Positions 9,622-18,064 of a stretch of DNA of 64,000 nt are shown here, one piece after another. Source of the DNA: Tepidiphilus succinatimandens (GTDB lineage: Bacteria > Pseudomonadota > Gammaproteobacteria > Burkholderiales > Rhodocyclaceae). Under the pieces are notes generated by a model that was not told the origin of the DNA, searched no databases, and was given only the letters and a program-made list of their open reading frames with translations. Both the position numbers and the translations under genes were made by a program. Position 1 is the stretch's first letter, and every line of letters begins with the position of its first letter. The stretch covers positions 1 to 64,000 of the forward strand of contig NZ_SBIK01000001.1 in the NCBI RefSeq assembly GCF_006503695.1, in the 5' to 3' direction.

Positions 9622-9840
9622 ATGAAAGAGAACATCCATCCGAATTACGCCGAAGTCCAGGTGACCTGCTCCTGCGGCAATTCCTTCGTGACGCGCTCCA
9701 CCATCGGCAAGCCGGCGCTGCACGTGGAAGTGTGCTCCGAGTGCCATCCCTTCTACACCGGCAAGCAGAAGATCGTCGACACGGCCGGCCGTGTCGAGCG
9801 TTTCCGCCAGAAATACGGCAATCTCGCCAACCGCGGCTGA
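9622..9840 (+). CDS. rpmE: 50S ribosomal protein L31, zinc-binding form
   Basis: A 72-aa ribosomal protein of the large subunit that helps bridge 30S and 50S. The start [12 protein letters not shown] and the [18 protein letters not shown] core are diagnostic. Four cysteines (C16, C18, C38, C41) make this the zinc-containing C+ form; many bacteria replace it with a Cys-less paralogue under zinc shortage, but none is in this window. An in-frame ATG at 9583 lies inside the leader hairpin; ATG 9622 follows GAGG and gives the canonical protein. It has its own promoter and a strong terminator, so it is monocistronic. Confidence 0.97.
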   Translation: MKENIHPNYAEVQVTCSCGNSFVTRSTIGKPALHVEVCSECHPFYTGKQKIVDTAGRVERFRQKYGNLANRG

Positions 9841-9863
9841 GTTCGTCACGCCGGGTTTCAGCG

Positions 9864-9888
9864 AAAGGGCGGCCTTGCCGCCCTTTTT
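9864..9888 (+). terminator. Rho-independent terminator of rpmE
   Basis: A 9-bp perfect stem AAGGGCGGC/GCCGCCCTT with a 3-nt loop runs directly into TTT, 24 nt after the rpmE stop. Confidence 0.9.
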
Positions 9889-9923
9889 CATTGACTCCGT
9901 CCCGCCCGACGACGGGGAGCGAC

Positions 9924-9929
9924 TATAAT
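9924..9929 (+). promoter_or_regulatory. candidate -10 element for the membrane protein-pgi pair
   Basis: A perfect TATAAT lies 28 nt before the ATG at 9958. No -35 sits at 17 bp; a TTGACT at 9891-9896 is 27 bp away, too far for a standard promoter. The promoter is plausible but incomplete. Confidence 0.4.
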
Positions 9930-9957
9930 CGCCTCTTCCGCAACGAGTGGCAATGGC

Positions 9958-11592
9958 ATGTTTTTCGACCCGCGTCCGGTTCCGCCGTGGCAACGACGAC
10001 TCTACGGAAAATGGGGATTGGTGGCGCTACTGGCCGCCTTTCTCTTGGTCGGCACCACAGGACACGACCCTTGGCGCGGCGCCGATTTGCGCCATTTCTT
10101 TGCCGTCTGGCAGGTGCTCCAAGGCCAATGGCTGCTGCCTTCCGCGCTCATCGATGGTACCGTCCCTGCAACCGGTCCGCTCTATTACTGGGTGGCGGCG
10201 CTCCTGGGCCTGCTGCTCGAACCCTTGGGCTTGGCGCTGCACGACGCAACCCGCTTCGCTTCTCCGCTTCTGCTGCTCTGCACGCTGCTGAGCCTGGGCG
10301 CAGCGGCGCTCCCCTGGTGCGGCAAACCCTGGCAGGCGGGCGCGATGCTCGTGGGACTGGGAACCCTCGGCTGGGTGCTCGACGCGCACCAGCATCAGGC
10401 CCTGCTCGCTTCTGCCGCCGCGATCGGCCTTGCCCTTGCCGCCGTGAGCCGACGAGAGGCGCAGCCGGCAAAGGCATGGATCGCTGCCTGTATTGCCATG
10501 GCAGCCGGCTTTCTCGCACAGGGGTTTGCTCTCCTGCTCGTGCTGAGCATCCCCTGGCTGGCGACCTGGCCCTGGCCTCGGATCGAGGCAGCGCGGCGTC
10601 TGTCGCTTCTCATGGCCACGGCGCTGATCTTTGCTCTCCCTGCGATCTGGTTCGTCACCGTCTGGCGCACTGCCGAAGGCGAGGCTTGGTTTGCGCTGCA
10701 AGCACCGCAGCTCTCACAGGAATTCATCGCCTCCAACCTCGATGACGCCTGGCGTGACGCAGCCTGGGTGGCCTGGCCTTTGTGGCTGCTGGCATTGTGG
10801 CCACTGCGCCGGGCTGTCAACGGCGATGGGTCGAATCTCCGGCTTCTTGCCGTGGCTTGGGCCATGATCGCCATGGGACTGGTCGTGGTAACCGCCTGGC
10901 CTCCCAGCAATCCCAGCGACCTCCTCATCCTCTTGCCGCCGCTCACCCTCTTGGCGACGGAGCGGCTGCGGCGCATGCCTTCCGGCGCCCGCGCGGCGTT
11001 CTCGTGGTTCTCTGCGGCAACGGTGCTGAGCCTCGTCGTCTTCGCCGGCCTCTCGTGGAGCGCATGGAACCTCGACTGGCCGCCGGGGCTTGCGCGCCAC
11101 ATGGTGCGCGTCGCGCCCGAGTTTGAAATGAGCGGGTCTTTGTGGCGCCTCGGTGCGGCCACGGCGGTGCTGCTCACCTGGTTCGTCCTCGCCGTGACGA
11201 CCCCGCCTTCGCCGCTGCGCCCGGCAATCCATTGGGCGCTCGGCGTCACGCTCGCCTGGGTGGTGCTGGTGCTGCTGCTCGAGCCCTGGTTCGAGCATAC
11301 GCGCAATCTGCGGCCGATCGTCGAGCAGATGCAGGGAACGCTGCGCGAACGCGCTCCTTCCTGCGTTTCCGTGCCCGGTCGAGAGCCCGACGTGCGGGCG
11401 GCGCTCGTCTATTTCGGCGGCATCCCTGCGACCCTGGAAGACGGCTGCCCCGTCCGTTTCGCCCGACTGCGCGACCAGCAGCCCTTGCCGTCGGACGGCA
11501 GCGTGCTCTGGTCGATGACGCGTGGCCAAGGCAAACGCCTAGAATACTGGCTTCTGCTGGACAACGAACGAGCGAGGCCCACCCATGACTGA
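9958..11592 (+). CDS. multi-pass membrane protein, glycosyltransferase-39/ArnT-like
   Basis: A 544-aa integral membrane protein with around ten hydrophobic helices and a short C-terminal extramembrane domain (about residues 440-544). The N-terminal pattern, a first helix, then a loop with GHDPWRGADLR, a second helix and then PLYYWVAALLG, resembles the PMT/ArnT (GT39, GT-C fold) family. In that family the first periplasmic loop carries an acidic catalytic residue, and D57 or D63 are candidates. Substrate and acceptor cannot be told; lipid-linked sugar transfer to a surface polymer is the general expectation. Its stop overlaps the pgi start by 8 nt, so the two are translationally coupled. GT39 membership is by pattern, not by search. 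Confidence 0.65.
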   Translation: MFFDPRPVPPWQRRLYGKWGLVALLAAFLLVGTTGHDPWRGADLRHFFAVWQVLQGQWLLPSALIDGTVPATGPLYYWVAALLGLLLEPLGLALHDATRFASPLLLLCTLLSLGAAALPWCGKPWQAGAMLVGLGTLGWVLDAHQHQALLASAAAIGLALAAVSRREAQPAKAWIAACIAMAAGFLAQGFALLLVLSIPWLATWPWPRIEAARRLSLLMATALIFALPAIWFVTVWRTAEGEAWFALQAPQLSQEFIASNLDDAWRDAAWVAWPLWLLALWPLRRAVNGDGSNLRLLAVAWAMIAMGLVVVTAWPPSNPSDLLILLPPLTLLATERLRRMPSGARAAFSWFSAATVLSLVVFAGLSWSAWNLDWPPGLARHMVRVAPEFEMSGSLWRLGAATAVLLTWFVLAVTTPPSPLRPAIHWALGVTLAWVVLVLLLEPWFEHTRNLRPIVEQMQGTLRERAPSCVSVPGREPDVRAALVYFGGIPATLEDGCPVRFARLRDQQPLPSDGSVLWSMTRGQGKRLEYWLLLDNERARPTHD

Positions 11593-13210
11593 TTCTCTTC
11601 CCCCTTTCGTCGCGCCCGAGCAGACCCCTGCATGGGCCGAACTGCTCGCCTTGGCCGATCTCTGGCTGGCGCGCCGCATTACGGATGCGTTTTCCGCCGA
11701 TGCCGCTCGGGTCGATGCGCTCTCGCTGCCGGCAGGCGCCTTGTGGCTCGACGCGAGCAAGCAGGCATGGGACGCCGGAGTGCTCGCGCAGCTCCTCGCC
11801 CTTGCCCGGGCGGTGCGGCTGCCGGAGGGAATCGAAGCGCTCTTTGCCGGGGCGGAAGTCAACTTCACCGAGCGTCGCCCGGCACTGCACATGGCCTGCC
11901 GCGGCGGAGCGGACGTACCGCCGGCCGATCGCGAGCGCTTCGCCGCAACGGAAAGCCGACTGCAAGCGTTCGTCACCGCCTTTCACCGCGGCGAGCTGCG
12001 CGGTGCCACAGGCGAGCGGCTCGATCATGCCGTCAACCTCGGCATCGGCGGCTCCGACCTCGGCCCACGGCTCGCCTGCGAGGCGCTCTCGCATCAGGAA
12101 GCGCCGCAGCGGAATGTGCGCTTCGTCGCCAATCTCGACCCGAGCGATTTCAGCGCAACGATACGCGGGCTCGAGGCGGCGCGTACGCTCTTCGTCGTCT
12201 CTTCCAAGAGTTTCGGCACCGCCGAGACGCTCGCCAACCTCGAACGCGCGCGGGCGTGGCTTTCCCGGGAACTGGGAACGCACGAAACGGCGGCACATTT
12301 CCTCGCCGTCACCTCCAACCCGGACAAGGCGCAGGCGCTAGGATTTGCGCCGGATCGCATCCTCTGGCTGCCGCCTTGGGTAGGTGGACGCTATTCGCTG
12401 TGGTCGGCCGTGGGCTTGCCGGTGGCGCTCGCTTTCGGCTGGGAACGGTTCCTCGAACTGCGTGCCGGCGCGCGCCGCATGGACCAACATTTCCGCACGG
12501 AGCCGCTCGAACGCAACCTGCCGGTGTGGCTTGGGTTGCTTGGTCTGTGGAACGCGAACCTGCTCGATGTTCCTTCCTGGGCCGTGCTCCCCTACGATCA
12601 GGGGCTTTCCTGGTTTCCGGCCTGGCTGCAGCAGCTCGAAATGGAGAGTAACGGCAAGCGCTGCCGGCGCGACGGTTCGCTCGTGCCCTATCCCACCGCG
12701 GCCGTCGTCTGGGGCATGAGCGGTACCCTGGGACAACACGCCTTCCATCAGCTTTTCTACCAAGGAACGCGGCGCCTCACGCTGGACTTCATCGTCCCCC
12801 TCCCCCGTCCGCTCGATGCCGGGCGTCGGGCCTTGGCGCAACATGCGCTTGCGCAGGCAGGCGCCTTGCTTGCCGGTCGCACGCGCGACGAGGCGCGCGC
12901 TGCGCTTCGGACGCAGGGCCTGGCACCCGAAGAGATCGAAGCGCTCGCGCCGCACCATGAGATTCCCGGCAACCGCCCCAGCTCCGTGCTACTCACCGAG
13001 GGCTGGGACGCCAGCGTGCTCGGGGAGCTGCTCGCCGCCTACGAACACGCCACGTTCGTGCGCGGCTGGATCTGGGGGATCGATCCGTTCGACCAGTACG
13101 GCGTGGAGCTGGGAAAGGAACTGGCGCGCACGCTCGCCGCGGGCGGAACGCTCGCCGGTTTCGACCCCTCCACACGCGCCCTCGCCGCCCGGCTGGATGC
13201 GCACCGCTGA
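11585..13210 (+). CDS. pgi: glucose-6-phosphate isomerase
   Basis: Interconverts glucose-6-phosphate and fructose-6-phosphate in the cytoplasm. At 541 aa it is close to E. coli Pgi (549). Both PROSITE-type signatures are visible: VGGRYSLWSAVGLP near residue 265 and GIDPFDQYGVELGKELA near residue 500. The phosphate loop SSKSFGTAETL and NLGIGGSDLGPR are also present. The first ATG (11585) lies within the end of the upstream membrane-protein gene, an 8-nt overlap indicating coupling. Pgi is a link between central metabolism and sugar-nucleotide supply, fitting with the putative glycosyltransferase beside it. Confidence 0.97.
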   Translation: MTDSLPPFVAPEQTPAWAELLALADLWLARRITDAFSADAARVDALSLPAGALWLDASKQAWDAGVLAQLLALARAVRLPEGIEALFAGAEVNFTERRPALHMACRGGADVPPADRERFAATESRLQAFVTAFHRGELRGATGERLDHAVNLGIGGSDLGPRLACEALSHQEAPQRNVRFVANLDPSDFSATIRGLEAARTLFVVSSKSFGTAETLANLERARAWLSRELGTHETAAHFLAVTSNPDKAQALGFAPDRILWLPPWVGGRYSLWSAVGLPVALAFGWERFLELRAGARRMDQHFRTEPLERNLPVWLGLLGLWNANLLDVPSWAVLPYDQGLSWFPAWLQQLEMESNGKRCRRDGSLVPYPTAAVVWGMSGTLGQHAFHQLFYQGTRRLTLDFIVPLPRPLDAGRRALAQHALAQAGALLAGRTRDEARAALRTQGLAPEEIEALAPHHEIPGNRPSSVLLTEGWDASVLGELLAAYEHATFVRGWIWGIDPFDQYGVELGKELARTLAAGGTLAGFDPSTRALAARLDAHR

Positions 13211-13223
13211 AACGGGGCACCCC

Positions 13224-13255
13224 GAAAAACGCCGCGAGCGGAAAAGTCGCGAGGC
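13224..13255 (-). terminator. probable terminator of orn
   Basis: On the minus strand CGCGA-CTTTTCCGC-TCGCG, a 5-bp stem extended past a bulged T by a few pairs, is followed by GCG and TTTTT (13229-13225). It lies just downstream of the orn stop. The stem is short, so confidence is moderate. Confidence 0.5.
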
Positions 13256-13265
13256 ACCAAAACGC

Positions 13266-13829
13266 TCAGCCTTCAGGCAAACGCAGGAAAGCAGCGCGGT
13301 AGCGGCGCAGCTCTTCGATCGACTCATGGACGTCGGCGAGTGCCGTATGCTTGCTTTCCTTCTCCCAGCCCTGCAGGATGGCGGGGGCCCAGCGGCGCGC
13401 GAGTTCCTTGAGGGTGGAAACATCCAGGTTGCGGTAGTGGAACCAAGCCTCGAGCCGCGGCATGTAGCGGTAGAGGAAACGCCGATCCTGGCAGATGGTG
13501 TTGCCGCACATGGGGCTCGAGCGCGGCGGCAGCCAAGGACTCAGGAATTCGAGCAGCATCGCCTCGGCCTGGGCTTCGTCGATGCGTGAGGCACGCACCC
13601 GCTCGATCAGGCCGGAAGCGCCGTGCGTCTTCTGGTTCCAGTCGTCCATCGCGGCGAGCACCTCGTCGCTTTGGTGCACCGCGATCACCGGCGCTTCGGC
13701 GAGCACGTTCAGGTCATTGTCGGTGACCACCATGGCGATCTCGAGGATGCGGTCGCGATCGGGATCGAGCCCGGTCATCTCCAGGTCGAGCCAGACCAGC
13801 TTGTCGGAAGGCGCGTTGTTCTCGCTCAT
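13266..13829 (-). CDS. orn: oligoribonuclease
   Basis: A 3'-5' exonuclease of the DEDDh family that degrades 2-5-mer RNAs, including pGpG, to mononucleotides. It is 187 aa (E. coli Orn 181). The Exo motifs are visible: [11 protein letters not shown] (DxE), a central [10 protein letters not shown], and [15 protein letters not shown] with the final H...D pair. An in-frame codon at 13901 would add 24 residues, but ATG 13829 has AGGAAAA at good distance and gives the family N-terminus. It is divergent from rsgA with about 95 bp between start codons. Confidence 0.96.
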   Translation of the reverse strand: MSENNAPSDKLVWLDLEMTGLDPDRDRILEIAMVVTDNDLNVLAEAPVIAVHQSDEVLAAMDDWNQKTHGASGLIERVRASRIDEAQAEAMLLEFLSPWLPPRSSPMCGNTICQDRRFLYRYMPRLEAWFHYRNLDVSTLKELARRWAPAILQGWEKESKHTALADVHESIEELRRYRAAFLRLPEG

Positions 13830-13924
13830 GCGGTTTTCCTTTCTTGGGGGAATGGGTGCGCTATACTGCCACGGCCGCGTGCCGGACGGCGCGATCCTCA
13901 CCCGTATTTTTTCGTATCCTGCCC

Positions 13925-14833
13925 ATGGATGAAACCTTCCTCGCCACCGTCGTCGCCGCCCACGGCCGCAGCTACGAGATTTCCCGGACGATTCCGTGGC
14001 ACGAGCCGCCCTGGCACGCCGTCACCCGCGGCAAACGCCACGACTATGCCTGCGGCGATGTGGTCGAGGCGCGCGCCACGGCCCCCGGCCAGGCGGTGAT
14101 CGAGCGGCACCAGCCGCGCTCCTCGCTCTTCTGGCGGGCGGACGGCGTACGGCAAAAGCTCATCGCCGCCAACGTCGATCAGGTCGTCATCGTCACTGCG
14201 GTCGAGCCGCCCTTCTCGTCCGAACTGGTGACGCGCTGCCTCGTGGCCGCCGAACATCAGGGGATCGAAGCCCTCATCGTGCTCAACAAGTGCGACCTCA
14301 AGGACGGCCTGGATGCGGCGCGCGCACGGCTAAAGCCATTTCTCGCTGCGGGCTATCGGGTGCTCGGCCTCTCGGCCAAACGGGACGTCGCCCCGCTCGA
14401 ACCGCTCTTCGCAGGGAAGCGATCGCTACTCGTCGGACAATCAGGCATGGGAAAATCGACGATCATCAATGCCCTGGTGCCAGAAGCCCGAGCGCGCACG
14501 GGCGAAATCTCGCGTGCGCTGGAATCAGGACGGCATACCACCACCGAGGCGCGGCTCTATCCCTACCGGCAAGGGTGGATCATCGACAGCCCCGGCCTGC
14601 AGACCTTCGGCTTGGCCCACGTGCCACTGGAGGCGCTGGAAGCCTGTTTCCCCGAACTGCGTCCGGCGCTGGGTGAATGCCGTTTCCGCGATTGCCGCCA
14701 CGATGCCGAGCCGGGATGCGCCCTGCGCGCGCTGGCAGAGCGCGGCGCGATCAGCCCCGAGCGCTGGCAGCAGTACCGCCGCATCCGCGCCGAACTCGAG
14801 GCGCTGGCGCGGCGGTCCGCGACGGGGAGGTAG
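13925..14833 (+). CDS. rsgA: ribosome small-subunit GTPase A
   Basis: A circularly permuted GTPase that assists late 30S maturation. It is 302 aa with an N-terminal OB fold (about 1-80). The G motifs come in permuted order: NKCD (G4) first, then the P-loop GQSGMGKST (G1), then DSPGLQTFG (G3). A C-terminal zinc-binding region, [16 protein letters not shown], carries the expected Cys and His ligands. Start: ATG 13925 gives [14 protein letters not shown]; an in-frame codon 27 residues upstream lies in the orn-rsgA spacer and has no support. A TATACT at 13862-13867 could be its -10. Confidence 0.95.
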   Translation: MDETFLATVVAAHGRSYEISRTIPWHEPPWHAVTRGKRHDYACGDVVEARATAPGQAVIERHQPRSSLFWRADGVRQKLIAANVDQVVIVTAVEPPFSSELVTRCLVAAEHQGIEALIVLNKCDLKDGLDAARARLKPFLAAGYRVLGLSAKRDVAPLEPLFAGKRSLLVGQSGMGKSTIINALVPEARARTGEISRALESGRHTTTEARLYPYRQGWIIDSPGLQTFGLAHVPLEALEACFPELRPALGECRFRDCRHDAEPGCALRALAERGAISPERWQQYRRIRAELEALARRSATGR

Positions 14834-14865
14834 GGCAGGAACCACCCTATCCCCGCCCTCGGGAC

Positions 14866-16050
14866 TCAGAGACGCTCGAAGATCACCGTCAGGCCCTGAC
14901 CGCCGCCGATGCACAGGGTCACCAGGGCATAGCGCCCGCCGATGCGGTGCAGCTCATGGATCGCCTTGGTGGCGATGATCGCGCCGGTCGCGCCCACCGG
15001 GTGCCCCAGGGCGATGGCCCCGCCGTTGGGGTTGGTCTTGACCGGATCGAGCCCGAGCCCCTTCATCACCGCCAGCGACTGGGCGGCGAAGGCCTCGTTC
15101 GATTCGATCACGTCCATGTCTTCGAGCTTGAGGCCAGTCTTCTCCAACGCTTTCTTGGTGGCCGGGATGGGGCCCTCGCCCATGATGTCGTTGGGCACTC
15201 CCGCCACGGCGTAGCCGACGATGCGGGCGAGCGGTTTCAGGTTTTTCTGCTCGGCCGTCTTGGCGTCGGCGAGCACGAGGAAAGAGGCGGCGTCGTTGAT
15301 GCCGGAAGCGTTGCCGGCCGTCACCGTGCCGTCTTTCTTGAACGCCGGCTTGAGCTTGGCAAGGCTCTCCATCGTCGTATTGGGCTTGGGATGCTCATCG
15401 ACTTCGAACACCACGTCGCCCTTGCGCGTCTTGATCGTCACCGGCACGATCTGCGAGCGGAAGCGCCCTTCTTCGATCGCACGCGCGGCGCGGCGCTGCG
15501 ACTCCAGCGCGAAGGCGTCCTGCTCTTCGCGGCTGATGCCCCACTTGACAGCGAGGTTCTCGGCCGTGATGCCCATGTGGCCGACGCCGAAGGGATCGGT
15601 GAGCACCGCCACCATGGCATCGATCATGGTCGTGTCGCCCATGCGGGCGCCGTTGCGCATCGTCGGTGAGAGATAGGCTCCGCGCGACATCACTTCCACG
15701 CCGCCGCCCACGCCCATGACCGCGTCTCCGAGCATGATGTTCTGGGCCGTGGTGACGATCCCCTGCAGACCGGAAGAACACAGGCGGTTGACCTGCATCG
15801 CCACCGAGCTCATCGGCAGCCCCGCCTGGATGGACGCCACGCGCGGCACGTAGGCATAGCGCGAATCGGTCGGGATGCAGTTGCCAACCGTGACGTATTC
15901 GACTTCGTTGGGATCGACGCCCGAGCGTTCGATCGCCGCCTTCATGACCTGGCCGGCGAGCTCGGCCGGTTCGATCTGCGACAGAGTCCCCCCGAAGGTT
16001 CCAATGGCGGAACGCACGGCGCTCAGTACCACGACGTCTTTGTTCGGCAT
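14866..16050 (-). CDS. acetyl-CoA C-acyltransferase (thiolase), BktB-like
   Basis: A 394-aa type II thiolase that condenses or cleaves acyl-CoAs. The nucleophilic cysteine is in NRLCSSGLQ (about residue 90), the acid/base histidine in GHPVGATGA, and the second catalytic cysteine in CIGGGQG. The C-terminal run ALVTLCIGGGQG with IHELHRIGGRYA resembles BktB of Cupriavidus, which favours C4-C5 substrates, rather than PhaA; substrate range cannot be decided by eye. AGGAGAGAGG precedes the ATG. It stands alone, downstream of the CoA-pyrophosphatase gene on the same strand with 92 bp between, and its promoter region carries a separate palindrome (16115-16128). Confidence 0.93.
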   Translation of the reverse strand: MPNKDVVVLSAVRSAIGTFGGTLSQIEPAELAGQVMKAAIERSGVDPNEVEYVTVGNCIPTDSRYAYVPRVASIQAGLPMSSVAMQVNRLCSSGLQGIVTTAQNIMLGDAVMGVGGGVEVMSRGAYLSPTMRNGARMGDTTMIDAMVAVLTDPFGVGHMGITAENLAVKWGISREEQDAFALESQRRAARAIEEGRFRSQIVPVTIKTRKGDVVFEVDEHPKPNTTMESLAKLKPAFKKDGTVTAGNASGINDAASFLVLADAKTAEQKNLKPLARIVGYAVAGVPNDIMGEGPIPATKKALEKTGLKLEDMDVIESNEAFAAQSLAVMKGLGLDPVKTNPNGGAIALGHPVGATGAIIATKAIHELHRIGGRYALVTLCIGGGQGLTVIFERL

Positions 16051-16098
16051 ATCCTCTCTCCTTGCTGGTCAGTGAAACGGTTCCATGCGACTGGATTC

Positions 16099-16128
16099 AT
16101 CATACGACGAAATTGTGACGATTGTCAC
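16099..16128 (-). promoter_or_regulatory. thiolase promoter with overlapping inverted repeat
   Basis: On the minus strand a -35 GTGACA (16128-16123) and -10 TATGAT (16104-16099) are spaced 18 bp. The -35 is embedded in the perfect inverted repeat GTGAC-GATT-GTCAC (16115-16128). The wider sequence TGTGA-N6-TCACC also resembles a CRP/Vfr site. Centred about 29.5 bp before the predicted start of transcription, a bound protein would more likely repress than activate. Confidence 0.5.
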
Positions 16129-16142
16129 CTGGGAGGTCGTGC

Positions 16143-16775
16143 TCATTCTTCTTTACCACGAATTAGTTCGAGGAACATACGCAGCATGGCCGCTGTTGCC
16201 CCCCAAATGAAATACTGCCGCCAGGGAACGGCCCAATAGTGGCGACGGCCTGCTCCGTATTCCAGCGAGTGACGCACGTAGCGGCGCGGATCGAGCACGT
16301 GCGACAAAGGTACGGTGAACACCTCGGCAACCTCGAACGGATCGGGGCGCAGCTCGCCCGGATCCTCTACCCAGCCGACGAGGGGGGTGATGCGATAGCC
16401 CGTGATGGTGACGTAAGGCGGCATCGCGCCCAACACTTGCACCCGCTGCGGCGCGAGCCCGATCTCTTCCTCGGTTTCGCGCAAAGCTGCCTCCACCGGA
16501 CCGGGATCTTCGGGCTCCACCCGCCCGCCGGGAAAACTGATCTGTCCCGGGTGATGGGCGAGATGCGGCGTGCGGCGCGTGAGCAACACTCGAGGCCCTT
16601 CTTCGCCGGGCACCAGGGGGGCGAGTACCGCCGCCGGCCAGCGGACCTCGCGAGCCCCTTCGTCGCCTGCAGCAAGATCAAGAGGCCGATTCGCCGTCCG
16701 CTGCAGACGCTCGGCGATGCGCTCGCGCAGCCGTTCGGGCGAGGAAAGCAGATCCAAGAGTTCGTCATCGCGCAT
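16143..16775 (-). CDS. CoA pyrophosphatase-type Nudix hydrolase
   Basis: A 210-aa Nudix hydrolase. The Nudix box runs from GGRVEPEDPG through ALRETEEEIGL, with the REtxEE catalytic core intact. It is preceded by LLTRRTPHLAHHPGQISFPG, the UPF0035 signature of CoA and acyl-CoA diphosphatases (NudL/PCD1 type), which cut CoA to 4'-phosphopantetheine and 3',5'-ADP. ATG 16775 is chosen; an in-frame TTG six codons upstream has no ribosome binding site. Its position before a thiolase gene suggests a shared CoA theme. It is divergent from the diiron protein gene across a 219-bp regulatory region. Confidence 0.9.
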   Translation of the reverse strand: MRDDELLDLLSSPERLRERIAERLQRTANRPLDLAAGDEGAREVRWPAAVLAPLVPGEEGPRVLLTRRTPHLAHHPGQISFPGGRVEPEDPGPVEAALRETEEEIGLAPQRVQVLGAMPPYVTITGYRITPLVGWVEDPGELRPDPFEVAEVFTVPLSHVLDPRRYVRHSLEYGAGRRHYWAVPWRQYFIWGATAAMLRMFLELIRGKEE

Positions 16776-16835
16776 CAGTTCATTGTGGCACAAAAAAGCG
16801 GGAGGTTCGGCAGCGACTTCAGCAAAAATTATTTG

Positions 16836-16849
16836 ACCAACCGGTCGGT
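16836..16849. promoter_or_regulatory. TetR-type palindrome
   Basis: ACCAACCGGTCGGT is a 14-bp inverted repeat matching in 6 of 7 pairs, of the ACCnACCGGTnGGT type often bound by TetR-family repressors of fatty-acid and acyl-CoA genes. It lies about 61 bp upstream of the Nudix ATG and 16 bp before the FNR box of the opposite gene, so it could act on either. No TetR gene is in the window. Confidence 0.45.
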
Positions 16850-16864
16850 TTATTTTATTATTCC

Positions 16865-16906
16865 TTGATCCAGATCAAACTCTGCCGTGAGAAGCTGCAG
16901 TACATT
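16865..16906 (+). promoter_or_regulatory. FNR/Anr-dependent class II promoter
   Basis: TTGATCCAGATCAA (16865-16878) is a perfect FNR/Anr/Dnr box (TTGAT-N4-ATCAA). A -10 TACATT follows at 16901-16906 with no good -35. This places the box centre at 16871.5, exactly 41.5 bp before the predicted start of transcription at 16913, the canonical class II activation geometry. The downstream gene begins at 16995 after a leader of about 82 nt with GAGGAGG as ribosome binding site. Confidence 0.75.
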
Positions 16907-16994
16907 CACGGTACGCGAACGGCTTCGATCATGTTGAAGCCGATCCGCGAACGATCCGGATGGACGTTTTATCCACCCTAGAGGAGGCAACACC

Positions 16995-18020
16995 ATGGCT
17001 CATCACGACAAACTCGCCCTACAAATGGACCTTCCGCCGCAGATCCCGCAGCCGAACGTCTTTCCCCTGTCTTGGCACGCCAAGACGCAGAAGATGGAGG
17101 AAATCTGGGATGCGGCGCAGCGCGAGTTTTGGGATCCGAAGAAACTTCCCTGGGACACGCTCGACGTCGAGTCCTATTCTTGGGAAGAACGCGAGGCGAT
17201 CGCCTATTGGTGGACGCTTCTGTCCGTCTTCGACGCTTCCGCGCCTCCCGTCTTCGCCTCGGCGCTGATCAAGACCTACGAAGACCACGAAGAAGACCCG
17301 GTACGCCGCTGCTTCTTCTCGGTGACGCGCGACGAGCAGAACCACGAACAGATGTGCGGCCTGGCGATCACCAAGTTCCTGGGACACGACGATCCGCTCA
17401 CCTACCAGCCCAAAACCGACCTGGGCAAGCGCCTGCAGAAAAACGCCATGTGGCTCTACTACAACGGCGGACGCTACTGGAACGGCTACAAGAATGCCGT
17501 GCCGAAGTACTCGCTTGCCGTGCTCTTCTCCTCCTTCCTCATGGGCGAGATCGCCGCGGCCACCATTTTCAAGCAGATGCATGACAACAGCCGGGAGCTG
17601 GTGTTCAAAGAGGCGTTCCGCAATATCGGCCGCGACGAGGGTCGCCACATGGCGATCTGCATGGCGCTGATGGAGCGCGACTATCCCCGGCTCGCCGCCG
17701 AAGACAAGGCACTCGTCACCAAGCAAATCCGCGCCGGTTACCTCTTCCTCTCGGCGGTACTCTTCGAACCGCCGGAAGAATTCTGGGACCTGCCCGCCGA
17801 CTTCATCAAGAACCAGCGTGAGGGCGAAGAAGTGGCGCGCGGCGCCGGCTTCGGCATCCCCACCTACGAGGCGAAGAAGGAGAACTGGCGCAACGCCATG
17901 CTCAACCTCAAGGGCGTGCTGGATCGTTACGGCATCCCCTTCCCTGCCATTCCGGAAGTCGGGATCGAAGGTCAGGAAGTAACGGAAGTCGACATGGACT
18001 CGATCATCCCGGTCTTCTGA
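16995..18020 (+). CDS. R2/ferritin-like diiron oxidase, substrate unknown
   Basis: A 341-aa protein with the carboxylate-bridged diiron ligand pattern of the ferritin-like superfamily: D80 (candidate), E114-x-x-H117 in RDEQNHEQM, E185 in FLMGEIAAAT, and E215-x-x-H218 in RDEGRHMAI. Spacings (34, 71 and 30 residues) fit ribonucleotide reductase R2 and R2-like oxidases. The R2 radical tyrosine position four residues after the first ligand histidine is Cys here, so it is unlikely to be a normal R2. It is soluble, with no signal peptide. The next gene encodes an electron-transfer reductase, so a two-component O2-activating oxygenase or desaturase is the best reading; the substrate is not evident. 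The perfect FNR box upstream predicts expression at low oxygen. Confidence 0.8.
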   Translation: MAHHDKLALQMDLPPQIPQPNVFPLSWHAKTQKMEEIWDAAQREFWDPKKLPWDTLDVESYSWEEREAIAYWWTLLSVFDASAPPVFASALIKTYEDHEEDPVRRCFFSVTRDEQNHEQMCGLAITKFLGHDDPLTYQPKTDLGKRLQKNAMWLYYNGGRYWNGYKNAVPKYSLAVLFSSFLMGEIAAATIFKQMHDNSRELVFKEAFRNIGRDEGRHMAICMALMERDYPRLAAEDKALVTKQIRAGYLFLSAVLFEPPEEFWDLPADFIKNQREGEEVARGAGFGIPTYEAKKENWRNAMLNLKGVLDRYGIPFPAIPEVGIEGQEVTEVDMDSIIPVF

Positions 18021-18064
18021 GCTTCGGCGGCCGCCTGCAGGGGCGGTCGCGCCCAGGCACACCG

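Noticed and set aside
16995-18020. Diiron protein as a ribonucleotide reductase R2 subunit
   Set aside because: The ligands fit, but the radical Tyr position is Cys, no R1 gene is nearby, and the partner is a ferredoxin-type reductase.
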